The notes under the pieces: model-generated
The model's input: only the letters and a program-made list of their open reading frames with translations
The model's database searches: none
Told to the model about the DNA's origin: nothing
Shown here: one piece after another, positions 34,470 through 45,029 of the stretch
Numbering within the stretch: position 1 is the first letter of the stretch
Layout: each line of letters opens with the position of its first letter
NCBI RefSeq assembly: GCF_003576595.1
Contig: NZ_NQOU01000002.1
Coordinates: 620,001-684,000, forward strand
DNA from: Neopusillimonas maritima
GTDB taxonomy: Bacteria > Pseudomonadota > Gammaproteobacteria > Burkholderiales > Burkholderiaceae_B
DNA length: 64,000 nucleotides
Reading direction: 5' to 3'
Translations under genes and position numbers: made by a program

Positions 34470-36053
34470 TCATTCCTTCACAAAAAATCCGGATAACGCG
34501 TTCTCTTCAGTCCGCTTGTCTCCGGTTAACTCATCCACAATTAACCCTTCCCGCACTACATAAACGCGGTTCGAGAGGCTTAATACTTCAGGCAGATCCG
34601 AGCTAATCAATAGAACAGCCATACCCGCGCTTACCAACTGCTCCAGCACTGCGTAAATTTCGGCTTTCGCGTTAACGTCGATTCCAACTGTAGGCTCATC
34701 CAAAATGAGTAACTGCGGTTCGCGCGCCAAAAACCGCCCCAAGAGGGCTTTTTGCATGTTCCCGCCAGAAAAACCTTGGGCGGTACGTTCGATATCCAAG
34801 GGCGCAAGAGACATGCGCTTGGCCATGTCGAACGACTCACGCTTTTCTGCTTTGCGCGATAACATCCCGCTTCTTAGAAGCGTTGGCGACTTTAACGATG
34901 CCAATGAGATATTCTCGCGAACACTACGGCATAGCAGCATGCCTTCATGTATTCGATCGTTGGTAACGTAGGCGACGCCCGACTGAATGAAATCTCGGGG
35001 TGTAGCATGACTTAAGTCGATATCTCCTAGCTGAATGGCGCCACCTGCACGAGGCTCTACCCCAAAACAAGCCCGGCCTATCTCAGACTTGCCGCAACCA
35101 ACCAAACCAGCTAGGCCAACAATTTCGCCTCGCCGCACGGTAAGCGAGGCATCACGCACTTTTCCATTCACCGTTGAAAGTGAGGACACCGTTAACAGCG
35201 TTTCTGTCGGGCTGAACTGGATCTCGGGGTAAAACCCGCCGAAGCTACGGCCTGTCATGAGTTCGACAAGCTGCTTGCGGTCTGTTTCAGAAGCGCCCAC
35301 GGTCGCAATATGTCGGCCGTCGCGCATTACCGTTACGCGGTCGCCAATTTGCTGAATTTCGCTAATTCGGTGCGAAATGTAGATCACCCCCACACCCGAG
35401 CGCTTCAAACCTCGAATGAGTTCAAACAGTTGCGTGGTCTCCGCCTCCGTCAAAGAGGCAGTGGGTTCATCAAGAATAAGAATGCGGGGTTCGGTTAGTG
35501 CCGCCTTGGCAATTTCTACCATTTGGCACTCGGCACGCGACAAACTGCCCACTAACGCATCAGGGCTGATATGAAAACCAAGTCGTTGAAAATGCTGCAA
35601 TGCTGTTGTGCGCATTGCTTTCTTTTGCAATAACCCTGACCAGCCCCTTTTTTCATTCGCAAGGAATAGATTTTCTTCAACGGTCATGTCGGGGGCAAGA
35701 CTAAACTCCTGATACACAACAGAGACCCCCGCATGACGCGCATCCTGAACAGAGCGGAAAGTAACGGGTTTGCCATCGATAAATATCTGACCTGACGATG
35801 GCGGCAAGGCACCACAAATAATATTAATAAGTGTCGACTTGCCGGCACCGTTTTCACCGAACAGTACATGCACCTCACCGGCACGAACATCCAAGTCCAT
35901 TTCGGTGAGCGCCTGTACACCAGGGAACTGCCGACTAACTTTGCGAACACTAAGCAACGCATCCGCAATCGCTCCGGCAGCCTCTGGTTCAGACCAGATG
36001 GTTTCATTTGGCATTAGATTTCTTCCTGCACCCAAGGCCTGCAAACTCATCAT
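34470..36053 (-). CDS. ABC transporter ATPase, RbsA type (two ATP-binding domains)
   Basis: The 527-residue protein carries two ABC domains in tandem. The first has Walker A (FGENGAGKSTLINII), signature LSRAECQMVEIAKAAL and Walker B ILILDEPTASL. The second has the Walker A position VGLAGLVGCGKSEIGRACFG, signature FSGGNMQKALLGRFLA and LLILDEPTVGIDV. The degenerate second P-loop is normal for RbsA/XylG-like proteins. It energises the CUT2-type importer with the adjacent permease and binding protein. Two ATGs in tandem (36053, 36050) could be the start; AAGGTGG lies in front. Confidence 0.94.
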   Translation of the reverse strand: MMSLQALGAGRNLMPNETIWSEPEAAGAIADALLSVRKVSRQFPGVQALTEMDLDVRAGEVHVLFGENGAGKSTLINIICGALPPSSGQIFIDGKPVTFRSVQDARHAGVSVVYQEFSLAPDMTVEENLFLANEKRGWSGLLQKKAMRTTALQHFQRLGFHISPDALVGSLSRAECQMVEIAKAALTEPRILILDEPTASLTEAETTQLFELIRGLKRSGVGVIYISHRISEIQQIGDRVTVMRDGRHIATVGASETDRKQLVELMTGRSFGGFYPEIQFSPTETLLTVSSLSTVNGKVRDASLTVRRGEIVGLAGLVGCGKSEIGRACFGVEPRAGGAIQLGDIDLSHATPRDFIQSGVAYVTNDRIHEGMLLCRSVRENISLASLKSPTLLRSGMLSRKAEKRESFDMAKRMSLAPLDIERTAQGFSGGNMQKALLGRFLAREPQLLILDEPTVGIDVNAKAEIYAVLEQLVSAGMAVLLISSDLPEVLSLSNRVYVVREGLIVDELTGDKRTEENALSGFFVKE

Positions 36054-36061
36054 TAACCACC

Positions 36062-37147
36062 TTACTTAACTTCAAAGTAGGGTTCCCAGCCTTCTGGGGC
36101 CAACGACAATGCCCGATTGTGGGTTTTCACAGACTCTTGGTCGATAATGCCAAAACCAGTATCTACATCTTGCGCCACTGGCTTTTCTTCCAGAAGTCTG
36201 ACGAGCTGGTCGATTGCCACACGCGCCTGGGCAGCGGTGTAATCAGTGGCAGTCGCCTCAACTGAACCGTCGCGCAAACCCGCTTCCACAACCGGTGTTG
36301 TGTAAGACGACAACAAACCAATGTCTGTCTTGCCCTTTTCTTTCAACACCTGAATGCCGGCCTCGATCGCAGGCGCAATACCGCCGATATAATCGACATC
36401 CGGATATGCAAGCAATGCATCTTCAATTAAAGGAATTTGTGCCGCTTTACTTGGCTCGCCCCAAATAACCTTCACCACTTCAATGTTGTCGACATCTTTT
36501 AAGGTCGCGACAAACCCATCGGCAGAATCCTTCGACCAGCGAGGCGCCTCGGGGCCACCCAACCAAACAACCTTCACTGAGTCACTACCTTTAGGGTGTT
36601 TTTTCATTAGGTACTCACCCACCATGCGCCCAGCATCAAACCAATTTCCCTGGGCACGCGCCGCCACGCGATCAGAAGTGACATCCCCACCCGTAATAGC
36701 CGTTGGTACGCCCTGATCGGCCGCACGCGCAATAGCGCGGTTCAAGCCAGTTGCAGAAATCGCCACCATTGCAATGCCGTCAGCACCTCGGCTAACACAG
36801 TCCTCAAGCTGCGAGATCTGGGTTGGCAACTCGGTATAACCGCCAGCGGCAAATACATTCAGCGCAATCCCTTTAGCTTTTGCCTCGGTTACTGCGCCAT
36901 ATGTCATCGCCATGTAATAAGGATCTTTCGTATGGGGAAACAACACACAGATATTCCATTTTTCCGACACATCGGATTTCGGTAGCGGTTTATAAACCGC
37001 GTCTTTCCATTCCCCTTTTTCAGAAAACGGGGGCGTACGTTCTTTTACGTTCAGCTCCCAGTTATCGGTTGCGTCTGCCGCAGAAACAGCGCCTACCGCC
37101 GTCATCAGCAGGCCCCCAAGCAGTAGTGATAAAGCGTTCTTTTTCAT
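36062..37147 (-). CDS. TorT/ribose-type periplasmic binding protein
   Basis: The 361-residue exported solute-binding protein has a signal peptide (about 1-23, MKKNALSLLLGGLLMTAVGA, cleavage near VSAAD). The type I periplasmic-binding fold (Peripla_BP_4) follows with NICVLFPHTKDPYYMAMTYG, RGADGIAMVAISATGLN and AIEAGIQVLKEKGK. It is closest in pattern to TorT-like members, which are placed among sugar-binding proteins but bind other small molecules. It is the first transporter gene and opens the operon. A strong ribosome site (AAGGAAGG) precedes it, and a 12-bp palindrome lies about 55 bp further upstream. Confidence 0.88.
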   Translation of the reverse strand: MKKNALSLLLGGLLMTAVGAVSAADATDNWELNVKERTPPFSEKGEWKDAVYKPLPKSDVSEKWNICVLFPHTKDPYYMAMTYGAVTEAKAKGIALNVFAAGGYTELPTQISQLEDCVSRGADGIAMVAISATGLNRAIARAADQGVPTAITGGDVTSDRVAARAQGNWFDAGRMVGEYLMKKHPKGSDSVKVVWLGGPEAPRWSKDSADGFVATLKDVDNIEVVKVIWGEPSKAAQIPLIEDALLAYPDVDYIGGIAPAIEAGIQVLKEKGKTDIGLLSSYTTPVVEAGLRDGSVEATATDYTAAQARVAIDQLVRLLEEKPVAQDVDTGFGIIDQESVKTHNRALSLAPEGWEPYFEVK

Positions 37148-37200
37148 CGAGCGTCACCCTTCCTTAAATAGAGCAAATTAGCAGGCCAAAACAATAAACC

Positions 37201-37212
37201 GGTCGAACGACC
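37201..37212. promoter_or_regulatory. Perfect 12-bp palindrome, candidate TetR operator
   Basis: GGTCGAACGACC is a perfect palindrome (half-sites GGTCG and CGACC with a 2-bp centre). It lies in the 240-bp gap between the TetR gene and the binding-protein gene, 54 bp before the latter's ATG, where a repressor of the operon would be expected to act. The rest of the gap shows no other feature I can support. Confidence 0.45.
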
Positions 37213-37387
37213 AATTTAAGGCCAAAAAAAAACAGAACTGCCTACAACTTTTTGTTACTCAACTACTCTGTCTTCTTTCAATCGTGCCTTTCCACCATTG
37301 TCAGACGACTTCAGGTAGCCTACTTTGACACAACGCTTGGCAATTTGTGATTCGTGTTTTCCCTAGGGATCGGGATAACCCCATGCT

Positions 37388-38149
37388 TTACCAACCAGGT
37401 GTTGATGGGGCTTGCATTCCATGCACCAGAAAAGTACTTAACCGGGCAACCATTTCATCTATATTGTCGTCTGTGTAACGTCCATCTGATAAGTCTTCTA
37501 ATCGGCCCAGGCCTGAGAGCGCGTACAGGCAAATACCAATTAAGAACATCATGCGCCAATGAATATCCGCCGGGCTGACATTGGGTAGCAATATTTCCAG
37601 TACGTCCAAATAATGTTTAACAGAATCATCGTAAACTTCGCGCCGCAATCGAAATGACAACTCTTCTGGCTCGTTGTGCAATCGTGCTAGCAAACGCACA
37701 AACGCAATGCCACGCGGGCCACTGTGTAACAAGCTGAACAAGGGCAATAAGTACGCACGAATGACATTCGCGACGGGGGGTTGCCCATCATACTTTTTGA
37801 GTAACGTTTCCAGGTTACGCATGCGTTGAACCGAGATCGCCTGTCCCCTGTTCTTGATGACTGCCTCGAATAAACTACGCTTTGATTTGAAGTAATACGA
37901 AATCATCGATTGGCGAACGCCCGCCTGCGCCGCAATTTCCCGGGTCGACGTCAATGCATAGCCACGTTCAGCAAAATACATTTCGGCAATATCGATAATC
38001 TGGTTACGAATATCCCGGTTAACGGTTGGACGGCCCGGTCTTTTCTCACTCGAGGCGTCGGCGCCACCCTCGTTATCGTATACGGCCAATCCATCACTGC
38101 GTAACGACGCCTTTCTGCCTTCCTTGTCTACCCACGATGATTTAAGCAT
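37388..38149 (-). CDS. TetR-family transcriptional regulator
   Basis: The 253-residue protein has a long N-terminal extension (about 1-40) before a TetR helix-turn-helix, RDIRNQIIDIAEMYFAERGY then TSTREIAAQAGVRQSMISYYFKSKRSLFEAV (about 45-100). The C-terminal ligand-binding domain is helical, with no motif identifying the ligand. It lies upstream of, and in the same direction as, the transporter/dikinase/hydroxylase operon, so it is the likely regulator, probably responding to the imported compound or an intermediate. A palindrome lies between it and the operon. The true start may be at a later ATG, given the unusual N-terminal extension. Confidence 0.85.
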   Translation of the reverse strand: MLKSSWVDKEGRKASLRSDGLAVYDNEGGADASSEKRPGRPTVNRDIRNQIIDIAEMYFAERGYALTSTREIAAQAGVRQSMISYYFKSKRSLFEAVIKNRGQAISVQRMRNLETLLKKYDGQPPVANVIRAYLLPLFSLLHSGPRGIAFVRLLARLHNEPEELSFRLRREVYDDSVKHYLDVLEILLPNVSPADIHWRMMFLIGICLYALSGLGRLEDLSDGRYTDDNIDEMVARLSTFLVHGMQAPSTPGW

Positions 38150-38355
38150 GTGTCTCTCTTATGGCGTTATTCAACAACTGGCATCGTCCGCACGCAAAGG
38201 CGATACCTATTTATAGTGTATTGTGCTTTTTAAATTTAACGCAGCAAATTGCCATCCAACACCGGCGTCACCGTACAATACCCGAGTTGCGATCGCCATT
38301 AAAACCGCGTACAGTGGTTTGCACCTGACGGTTCTTTTTTTGCCACTTTTTCATC

Positions 38356-38817
38356 ATGTTCGACATCCTGGTCTATCTCTTCGAGAACTACTACACGCCG
38401 GAAGCATGTCCGGAAGCAGATGTGCTTGCGCACAAGCTTGCGGCGGCCGGCTTCGAGCACGAAGACATTGATGAAGCGCTGGGCTGGCTCTATGGGCTGG
38501 CCCAAACAACAGAACAATGCGTTCAAATGGCGGAAATGTCGCAGGGCGACAGTCTGCGCGTCTTCACCGATCTCGAATATCAATCCTTGGGCACACAGGC
38601 TATCGGGTTTATCACCTTCCTGGAAAACTCCGGCGTTTTACCGCCGGCGCTGCGCGAAATTCTTATCGAGCGGGCCGAAGCCACGGCCGAAGCGCCTATT
38701 CCACTCGAGAAACTGAAAATCATCACGCTTATGGTGCTCTGGAGCCAGGAAGTGGAGGTGGACCACCTGGTGCTTGAAGAGTTGTTAACCCACGACAGCG
38801 CCCGGCTGTCGCACTAA
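38356..38817 (+). CDS. smg: Smg family protein (DUF494)
   Basis: The 153-residue DUF494/Smg protein begins [20 protein letters not shown] and is acidic and helical, with the [18 protein letters not shown] and [24 protein letters not shown] segments typical of the family. Its function is unclear; it often lies between dprA and topB in Betaproteobacteria. Here topB follows (with gluQ in between), but dprA is missing and the accessory operon sits upstream, so the usual synteny is broken at this gene. Confidence 0.85.
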   Translation: MFDILVYLFENYYTPEACPEADVLAHKLAAAGFEHEDIDEALGWLYGLAQTTEQCVQMAEMSQGDSLRVFTDLEYQSLGTQAIGFITFLENSGVLPPALREILIERAEATAEAPIPLEKLKIITLMVLWSQEVEVDHLVLEELLTHDSARLSH

Positions 38818-38857
38818 GCATTTTTACTTCATCAACTTAGCAACACAGAGCATTCAC

Positions 38858-39724
38858 TTGACGAGGACGTCTGAACAAGGCGGCTACGTTGGCCGCTTTG
38901 CACCCAGCCCCAGCGGCCCTTTACACGATGGCTCATTAGTAGCGGCGATGGCCGGCTATCTGGATGCACGCGCCAGAAACGGGCGGTGGTTGCTGCGCAT
39001 AGAAGATATCGATACGCCTCGGGTTGTACCCAACGCCGATCGCGTCATTATGGGTCAACTTGACGCACTGGGCATGCAATGGGATGGCGAGCCTATTTGG
39101 CAATCGCAACGCCTGGCCGACTACGAAGCCACTTTCCAGTACCTGCTTCAGCGCAAGTTCGTTTACCCTTGTGGCTGCACGCGTCAGGAAATTGGGCGAG
39201 GCCCGTACCCCGGCACGTGTCGAAACGGCCTTCCAGCAGGACGGGCAGCGCGTGCCTGGCGTTTTCGCGTCCACGCCGGCCCCGTGTCCTTCCATGACCG
39301 TTGGCTCGGTACACAAAAACAAGATGTCAGCCGTGACATAGGTGACTTCATTATCAAGCGCGCTGATGGGTTATGGGCCTACCAGTTAGTTGTCGTTATT
39401 GACGACGCCTGGCAGGGAGTAACCGATATCGTGCGGGGAGTCGACCTGCTCAGTTCAACCGGGCGACAGATCCAGTTGGCCGAGGCGCTGGGCTATACCT
39501 ACCCCCGCGTCATGCATGTACCCTTGGTGCTGGACGAGTTCGGGCAGAAACTGTCAAAGCAGAATCACGCCCAACCTTTTAGCTGTGACCAACCCATTGC
39601 GACGCTGAACCGGGCCTGGCAGCGGCTGGGGTTCGAACCGCTTTCGGGCATCACCACGGTGCAGGCGTTTTGGGCACACGCCATACCGCTTTGGGCAGCC
39701 CGTTTTCAACATTTGATATATTGA
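38858..39724 (+). CDS. gluQ: Glutamyl-Q tRNA(Asp) synthetase
   Basis: The enzyme attaches glutamate to queuosine at the wobble base of tRNA-Asp, a post-transcriptional modification. The 288-residue paralogue of the GluRS catalytic core has [19 protein letters not shown] (HIGH-type), a zinc site [19 protein letters not shown], and QKLSKQN as a KMSKS-type loop. The C-terminal tRNA-binding domain of GluRS is absent, as expected. The best start is the TTG at 38858, giving [17 protein letters not shown]; an ATG-initiated start would remove the first family residues. Confidence 0.88.
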   Translation: MTRTSEQGGYVGRFAPSPSGPLHDGSLVAAMAGYLDARARNGRWLLRIEDIDTPRVVPNADRVIMGQLDALGMQWDGEPIWQSQRLADYEATFQYLLQRKFVYPCGCTRQEIGRGPYPGTCRNGLPAGRAARAWRFRVHAGPVSFHDRWLGTQKQDVSRDIGDFIIKRADGLWAYQLVVVIDDAWQGVTDIVRGVDLLSSTGRQIQLAEALGYTYPRVMHVPLVLDEFGQKLSKQNHAQPFSCDQPIATLNRAWQRLGFEPLSGITTVQAFWAHAIPLWAARFQHLIY

Positions 39725-39757
39725 GCGCATTCGTATTACTGTCTTTCACCTGAATAG

Positions 39758-42424
39758 ATGACAAAAACTCTGATTATTGCCGAGAAGCCCTCGGTGGCCC
39801 TGGACATTTCCCGCGCGCTGGGCGGTTTCAAGCGTGAGGGCGATTACTTTGAAAGCGACGACTACGTGCTGGCGTCCAGTATCGGGCATTTATTGAGCCT
39901 GGTTGCGCCGAACGACCCCAAAAGGGGAAAGTGGACTTTCACCCATTTGCCGGTCATCCCCCCCGAGTTCGAGCTGGGCCCCACCGACAAGCGTTCGGCG
40001 GAGCGGTTGAAACTGCTGGTCAAGTTGCTGAAGCGTAAAGACATCAGCGCCATTATTAATGCATGCGACGCAGGGCGCGAAGGCGAACTGATCTTTCGCT
40101 ACATCGTTCAATATGCAGGAGTAAAGAAGCCTATTCAGCGTTTGTGGCTGCAATCCATGACGCAAACGGCCATTCGCGATGCTTTCAATGCGCTTCGCGA
40201 TGACGACGACCTCAAACCGCTGGAAGAAGCCGCCCGGTCGCGCGCAGAAGCCGACTGGCTGGTGGGCATTAACGGCACCCGGGCCATGACGGCGTTCAAC
40301 AGTAAAGACGGCGGCTTTTTCAAAACACCTGTAGGGCGGGTGCAAACTCCTACACTGGCCATCGTGATGGAGCGTGAAGAGCGTATCCGCAAGTTCAAAT
40401 CACGCGACTACTGGGAAGTGCATGCCACCTTCGTAGCTGCCGCCGGGCTTTACACCGGGCGCTGGTTCGACCCAAAATTCATTAAAGACGAACAAGATCC
40501 GGAAAAACGCGATTCGCGGTTATGGTCTGAAACCGCCGCTAAAACCATTGTCTCGGCCTGCCGAGAGCAGCCGGGTACGGTAACCGAAGAGTCCAAACCC
40601 ACCACGCAAATGTCGCCTGCGTTGTTCGACTTAACGTCGCTGCAACGCGAGGCAAACTCACGTTTTGGCTTCTCGGCAAAGGCCACGCTGTCACTGGCGC
40701 AAACACTGTACGAGCGCCATAAAGCACTAACGTATCCACGTACCGACTCACGCTACCTGCCGGAAGACTACCTACCCACCGTAAAACAAACGGTCGCAGC
40801 CTTGGCTGACGCCCCCGATGGGGCAGCTGCGGCAATACAACCCTTTGCCAAGCAACTGGGCGAATCGGGCTGGATCAAGCCGAACAAACGAATTTTCGAT
40901 AACAAGAAGGTGTCCGACCACTTTGCCATTATTCCCACACTGCAGGTTCCCAAAGAACTCAGCGATGCGGAAAGCAAAATATATGAATTGGTAACGCGAC
41001 GCTTCTTGGCGGTATTCTTCCCGGCTGCGGAATTCCGGGTCACTACACGTATTACACAAGTTCAGGGGCACCACTTCAAAACCGAAGGCAAGGTACTGGT
41101 TTCACCGGGCTGGATGGCCATCTACGGACGCCAGGTTCAGGGTGACGACACGAACCTGATTCCAGTGGCACATAACGAATCTGTTAAAACCGAAGATATC
41201 GAGGCCAAGAGTTTGGTTACCAAACCACCTGCCCGATTCACCGAAGCCACGCTGCTTTCAGCCATGGAAGGGGCCGGCAAACTGGTTGATGACGAAGAGT
41301 TGCGCGATGCCATGTCTGAGCGCGGCCTGGGGACGCCGGCAACCCGCGCCGCCATTATTGAAGGCTTGTTGAACGAAGGCTATTTGCGGCGCGAAGGCAG
41401 GGAAATGGTGCCCAGTGCAAAAGCACGCCAGCTCATGACACTCCTTTCCGGCCTTGGCGTCAGTGAGCTGACCTCGCCGGAGCTTACCGGCGACTGGGAA
41501 CGACGCCTGAAACAGATCGAACAGCGTCAACTGGACCGCGAAGCCTTCATGCGTGAAATTGCGCAAATGACGCAAATCATTGTGAAGCGGGCCAAAGAGT
41601 ACGAACGCGATACCGTTCCGGGCGACTATGCCACCCTACAAACACCCTGCCCCAAATGCGGCGGTGTCGTGAAAGAAAACTATCGACGCTATGCCTGCAC
41701 GGCATGCGACTTTTCCATTGGCAAACACCCGGGTGGGCGCACCTTCGAAATTGACGAAGTTGAAACGCTGCTGCAAGACAAAACACTGGGCCCGCTACCC
41801 GGCTTTATCAGCAAAATGGGGCGTCCATTCGCCGCTTTGCTGCGTATTACTGATGAGTACAAACTGGAGTTCGATTTCGGCCAGAACGATGAAGACGACA
41901 AAGAACCAGTCGACTTCTCCGACCAAACTTCTTTGGGCGACTGCCCCAAATGCGGGGCACGGGTGTTCGAACATGGCATGAATTACGTGTGCGAAAAATC
42001 CGTGGGCCCGGAAAAGTCCTGCGACTTCCGTACCGGCAAAATGATCCTGCAACAGGAGGTGTCGCCCGAACAGGTGCGCAAGTTGCTAAGTGAAGGCAAA
42101 ACCGATTTGCTCGACGGGTTTGTTTCCAGCCGCACCAATCGTAAATTCAAGGCGTTCCTGGTGAAACAGGCTAACGGTAAAGTGGGCTTCGAATTTGAAG
42201 CACGTGCACCCGGTAAGGGTGGAGCGGCCAAAAAAGCCGCCGGCAAGAAAACGGCTGCTAAAACCGCGACAAAAGCCGCCACTAAAACAGCTGCCAAAAA
42301 GACGGCCGCGAAGAAGGCAACAAGCAAAACAGCGGCGAAAAAAACCACAGCCAAGAAAGCGGCCGCCAAAAAAACAGCCACCAAAAAGGCCGTTAGTTCA
42401 TCAGACGACGACGCGCCGTTCTAA
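39758..42424 (+). CDS. topB: DNA topoisomerase III with Lys/Ala-rich tail
   Basis: The 888-residue type IA topoisomerase relaxes and decatenates DNA through a transient tyrosine link. The TOPRIM domain (LIIAEKPSVALDISRALG, DAGREGELIFRYI) and the active-site region ALTYPRTDSRYLP, whose tyrosine is in TYPRT, are clear. Zinc-ribbon-like cysteine clusters follow at about 628-650 (CPKCGG, CTAC) and 728-760 (CPKCGA, CDFRTGK). The last 65 residues are an alternating Lys/Ala/Thr tail like histone H1, which should bind DNA non-specifically. E. coli TopB lacks such a long tail, but it is common in Burkholderiales. Confidence 0.95.
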   Translation: MTKTLIIAEKPSVALDISRALGGFKREGDYFESDDYVLASSIGHLLSLVAPNDPKRGKWTFTHLPVIPPEFELGPTDKRSAERLKLLVKLLKRKDISAIINACDAGREGELIFRYIVQYAGVKKPIQRLWLQSMTQTAIRDAFNALRDDDDLKPLEEAARSRAEADWLVGINGTRAMTAFNSKDGGFFKTPVGRVQTPTLAIVMEREERIRKFKSRDYWEVHATFVAAAGLYTGRWFDPKFIKDEQDPEKRDSRLWSETAAKTIVSACREQPGTVTEESKPTTQMSPALFDLTSLQREANSRFGFSAKATLSLAQTLYERHKALTYPRTDSRYLPEDYLPTVKQTVAALADAPDGAAAAIQPFAKQLGESGWIKPNKRIFDNKKVSDHFAIIPTLQVPKELSDAESKIYELVTRRFLAVFFPAAEFRVTTRITQVQGHHFKTEGKVLVSPGWMAIYGRQVQGDDTNLIPVAHNESVKTEDIEAKSLVTKPPARFTEATLLSAMEGAGKLVDDEELRDAMSERGLGTPATRAAIIEGLLNEGYLRREGREMVPSAKARQLMTLLSGLGVSELTSPELTGDWERRLKQIEQRQLDREAFMREIAQMTQIIVKRAKEYERDTVPGDYATLQTPCPKCGGVVKENYRRYACTACDFSIGKHPGGRTFEIDEVETLLQDKTLGPLPGFISKMGRPFAALLRITDEYKLEFDFGQNDEDDKEPVDFSDQTSLGDCPKCGARVFEHGMNYVCEKSVGPEKSCDFRTGKMILQQEVSPEQVRKLLSEGKTDLLDGFVSSRTNRKFKAFLVKQANGKVGFEFEARAPGKGGAAKKAAGKKTAAKTATKAATKTAAKKTAAKKATSKTAAKKTTAKKAAAKKTATKKAVSSSDDDAPF

Positions 42425-42428
42425 AACA

Positions 42429-42458
42429 ACAGTCGGCGCGCAACCCTGCGCCGACTGT
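42429..42458 (-). terminator. Hairpin between topB and hemB
   Basis: An 11-bp perfect stem (ACAGTCGGCGC with GCGCCGACTGT, loop GCAACCCT) is followed on the minus strand by TGTTTTAG. It is 42 bp past the hemB stop and a few bases past the topB stop, so it may end both transcripts, though the T-run is short. Confidence 0.5.
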
Positions 42459-42500
42459 ACTGCAAGGTTAGCCGGGCGCTTAAACCCGGCACTCAACACG

Positions 42501-44134
<1,634 letters not shown>

Positions 44135-44146
44135 AGGATAGGCCTG

Positions 44147-44177
44147 TTACGGTTAAAGTTACACGCTATTGTATAAT
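44147..44177 (+). promoter_or_regulatory. Possible promoter of the cytochrome c4 gene
   Basis: A perfect TATAAT (44172-44177) lies 54 bp before the cytochrome ATG. TTACGG (44147-44152) is the best -35 candidate, but its 19-base spacer is long, so the -10 is more secure than the -35. Confidence 0.4.
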
Positions 44178-44231
44178 TGCGGGTTTGAAACTGTAGCGGA
44201 TTTTTCCAAAACGCGATCCATCGAGGTCCTC

Positions 44232-44930
44232 ATGAAGCGTGTGCTTTCCAAAATGCTAGTTACCAGCGGCCTGCTGCTGGGCTCTTCCCTTCTTGGCGTC
44301 AGCTATGCCGCTGACGTTATCGTCTCCAAACCCGACGCAGCCAAGGGCGAACAGCTCTATACCAATGGTGATTCCTCCCGCGGCATTCTGGCCTGTGTCA
44401 CCTGTCACGGCCCCGGCGGCAACAGCACGCTTCCTGCCAATCCGAATCTGGCCGGCATGTCGCATGAATACATTGCCAAGCAATTGCGGGATTTCAAATC
44501 CGAAGGCAACGACCCACCCACCCGGGCCGGTGCTGATGGCAATCCCTCCGCCATGACGGCCATCGCCAACCCGCTCACGGAAGAAGACATCAAGAATGTG
44601 TCTTACTACCTGGCGCTGCAGGAACTGAATTACGAAACGGCCGCCACCGCAACTAATGTTGAAACCATGGAGCGCGGGCAAAAAATCTGGCGTGCGGGTA
44701 TCGCCGAACGTGGCGTGCCGGCTTGTGCCGCCTGCCACTCACCCAACGGGGCGGGTATTCCGGCCCTGTTCCCGCGTTTGGCCGGGCAGTACCCAAGCTA
44801 TCTTGAAGCACAACTAAAACTGTTCCGCAGCAACGACCGGGCCAACAGCCCCATGATGCACGACATTGCCGACCGCATGTCCGACAACGACATCTCCGCA
44901 GTAGCCGATTACGCTGCCGGCCTGCGATAA
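44232..44930 (+). CDS. Diheme cytochrome c4-type protein
   Basis: The 232-residue exported protein has a signal peptide (about 1-27, MKRVLSKMLVTSGLLLGSSL, cleavage near SYAAD) and two heme-binding motifs, CVTCH near residue 56 and CAACH near residue 158. They lie in two similar domains, each with a distal Met in a typical position (ALTAIANP and SPMMHDIADRMS regions). It should carry electrons to a terminal oxidase in the periplasm. ATG at 44232 is used because it starts the signal peptide; earlier in-frame ATGs would add an improbable leader. It is directly followed by the genes that attach heme to such proteins. Confidence 0.9.
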   Translation: MKRVLSKMLVTSGLLLGSSLLGVSYAADVIVSKPDAAKGEQLYTNGDSSRGILACVTCHGPGGNSTLPANPNLAGMSHEYIAKQLRDFKSEGNDPPTRAGADGNPSAMTAIANPLTEEDIKNVSYYLALQELNYETAATATNVETMERGQKIWRAGIAERGVPACAACHSPNGAGIPALFPRLAGQYPSYLEAQLKLFRSNDRANSPMMHDIADRMSDNDISAVADYAAGLR

Positions 44931-44980
44931 CAATAAACGAACCGCTTTAACGCAGAACCAATACTGCCTAAGCTGGTCAT

Positions 44981-45014
44981 AAGGGGGGGCGCCATTACCG
45001 GCCCCCCTTTTCTT
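44981..45014 (+). terminator. Rho-independent terminator between cytochrome c4 and resB
   Basis: AAGGGGGG pairs perfectly with CCCCCCTT, followed by TTCTTT. It ends 15 bp before the resB ATG, so resB is probably transcribed from its own promoter or by read-through. Confidence 0.7.
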
Positions 45015-45029
45015 TGCAAAGACCCTTTC

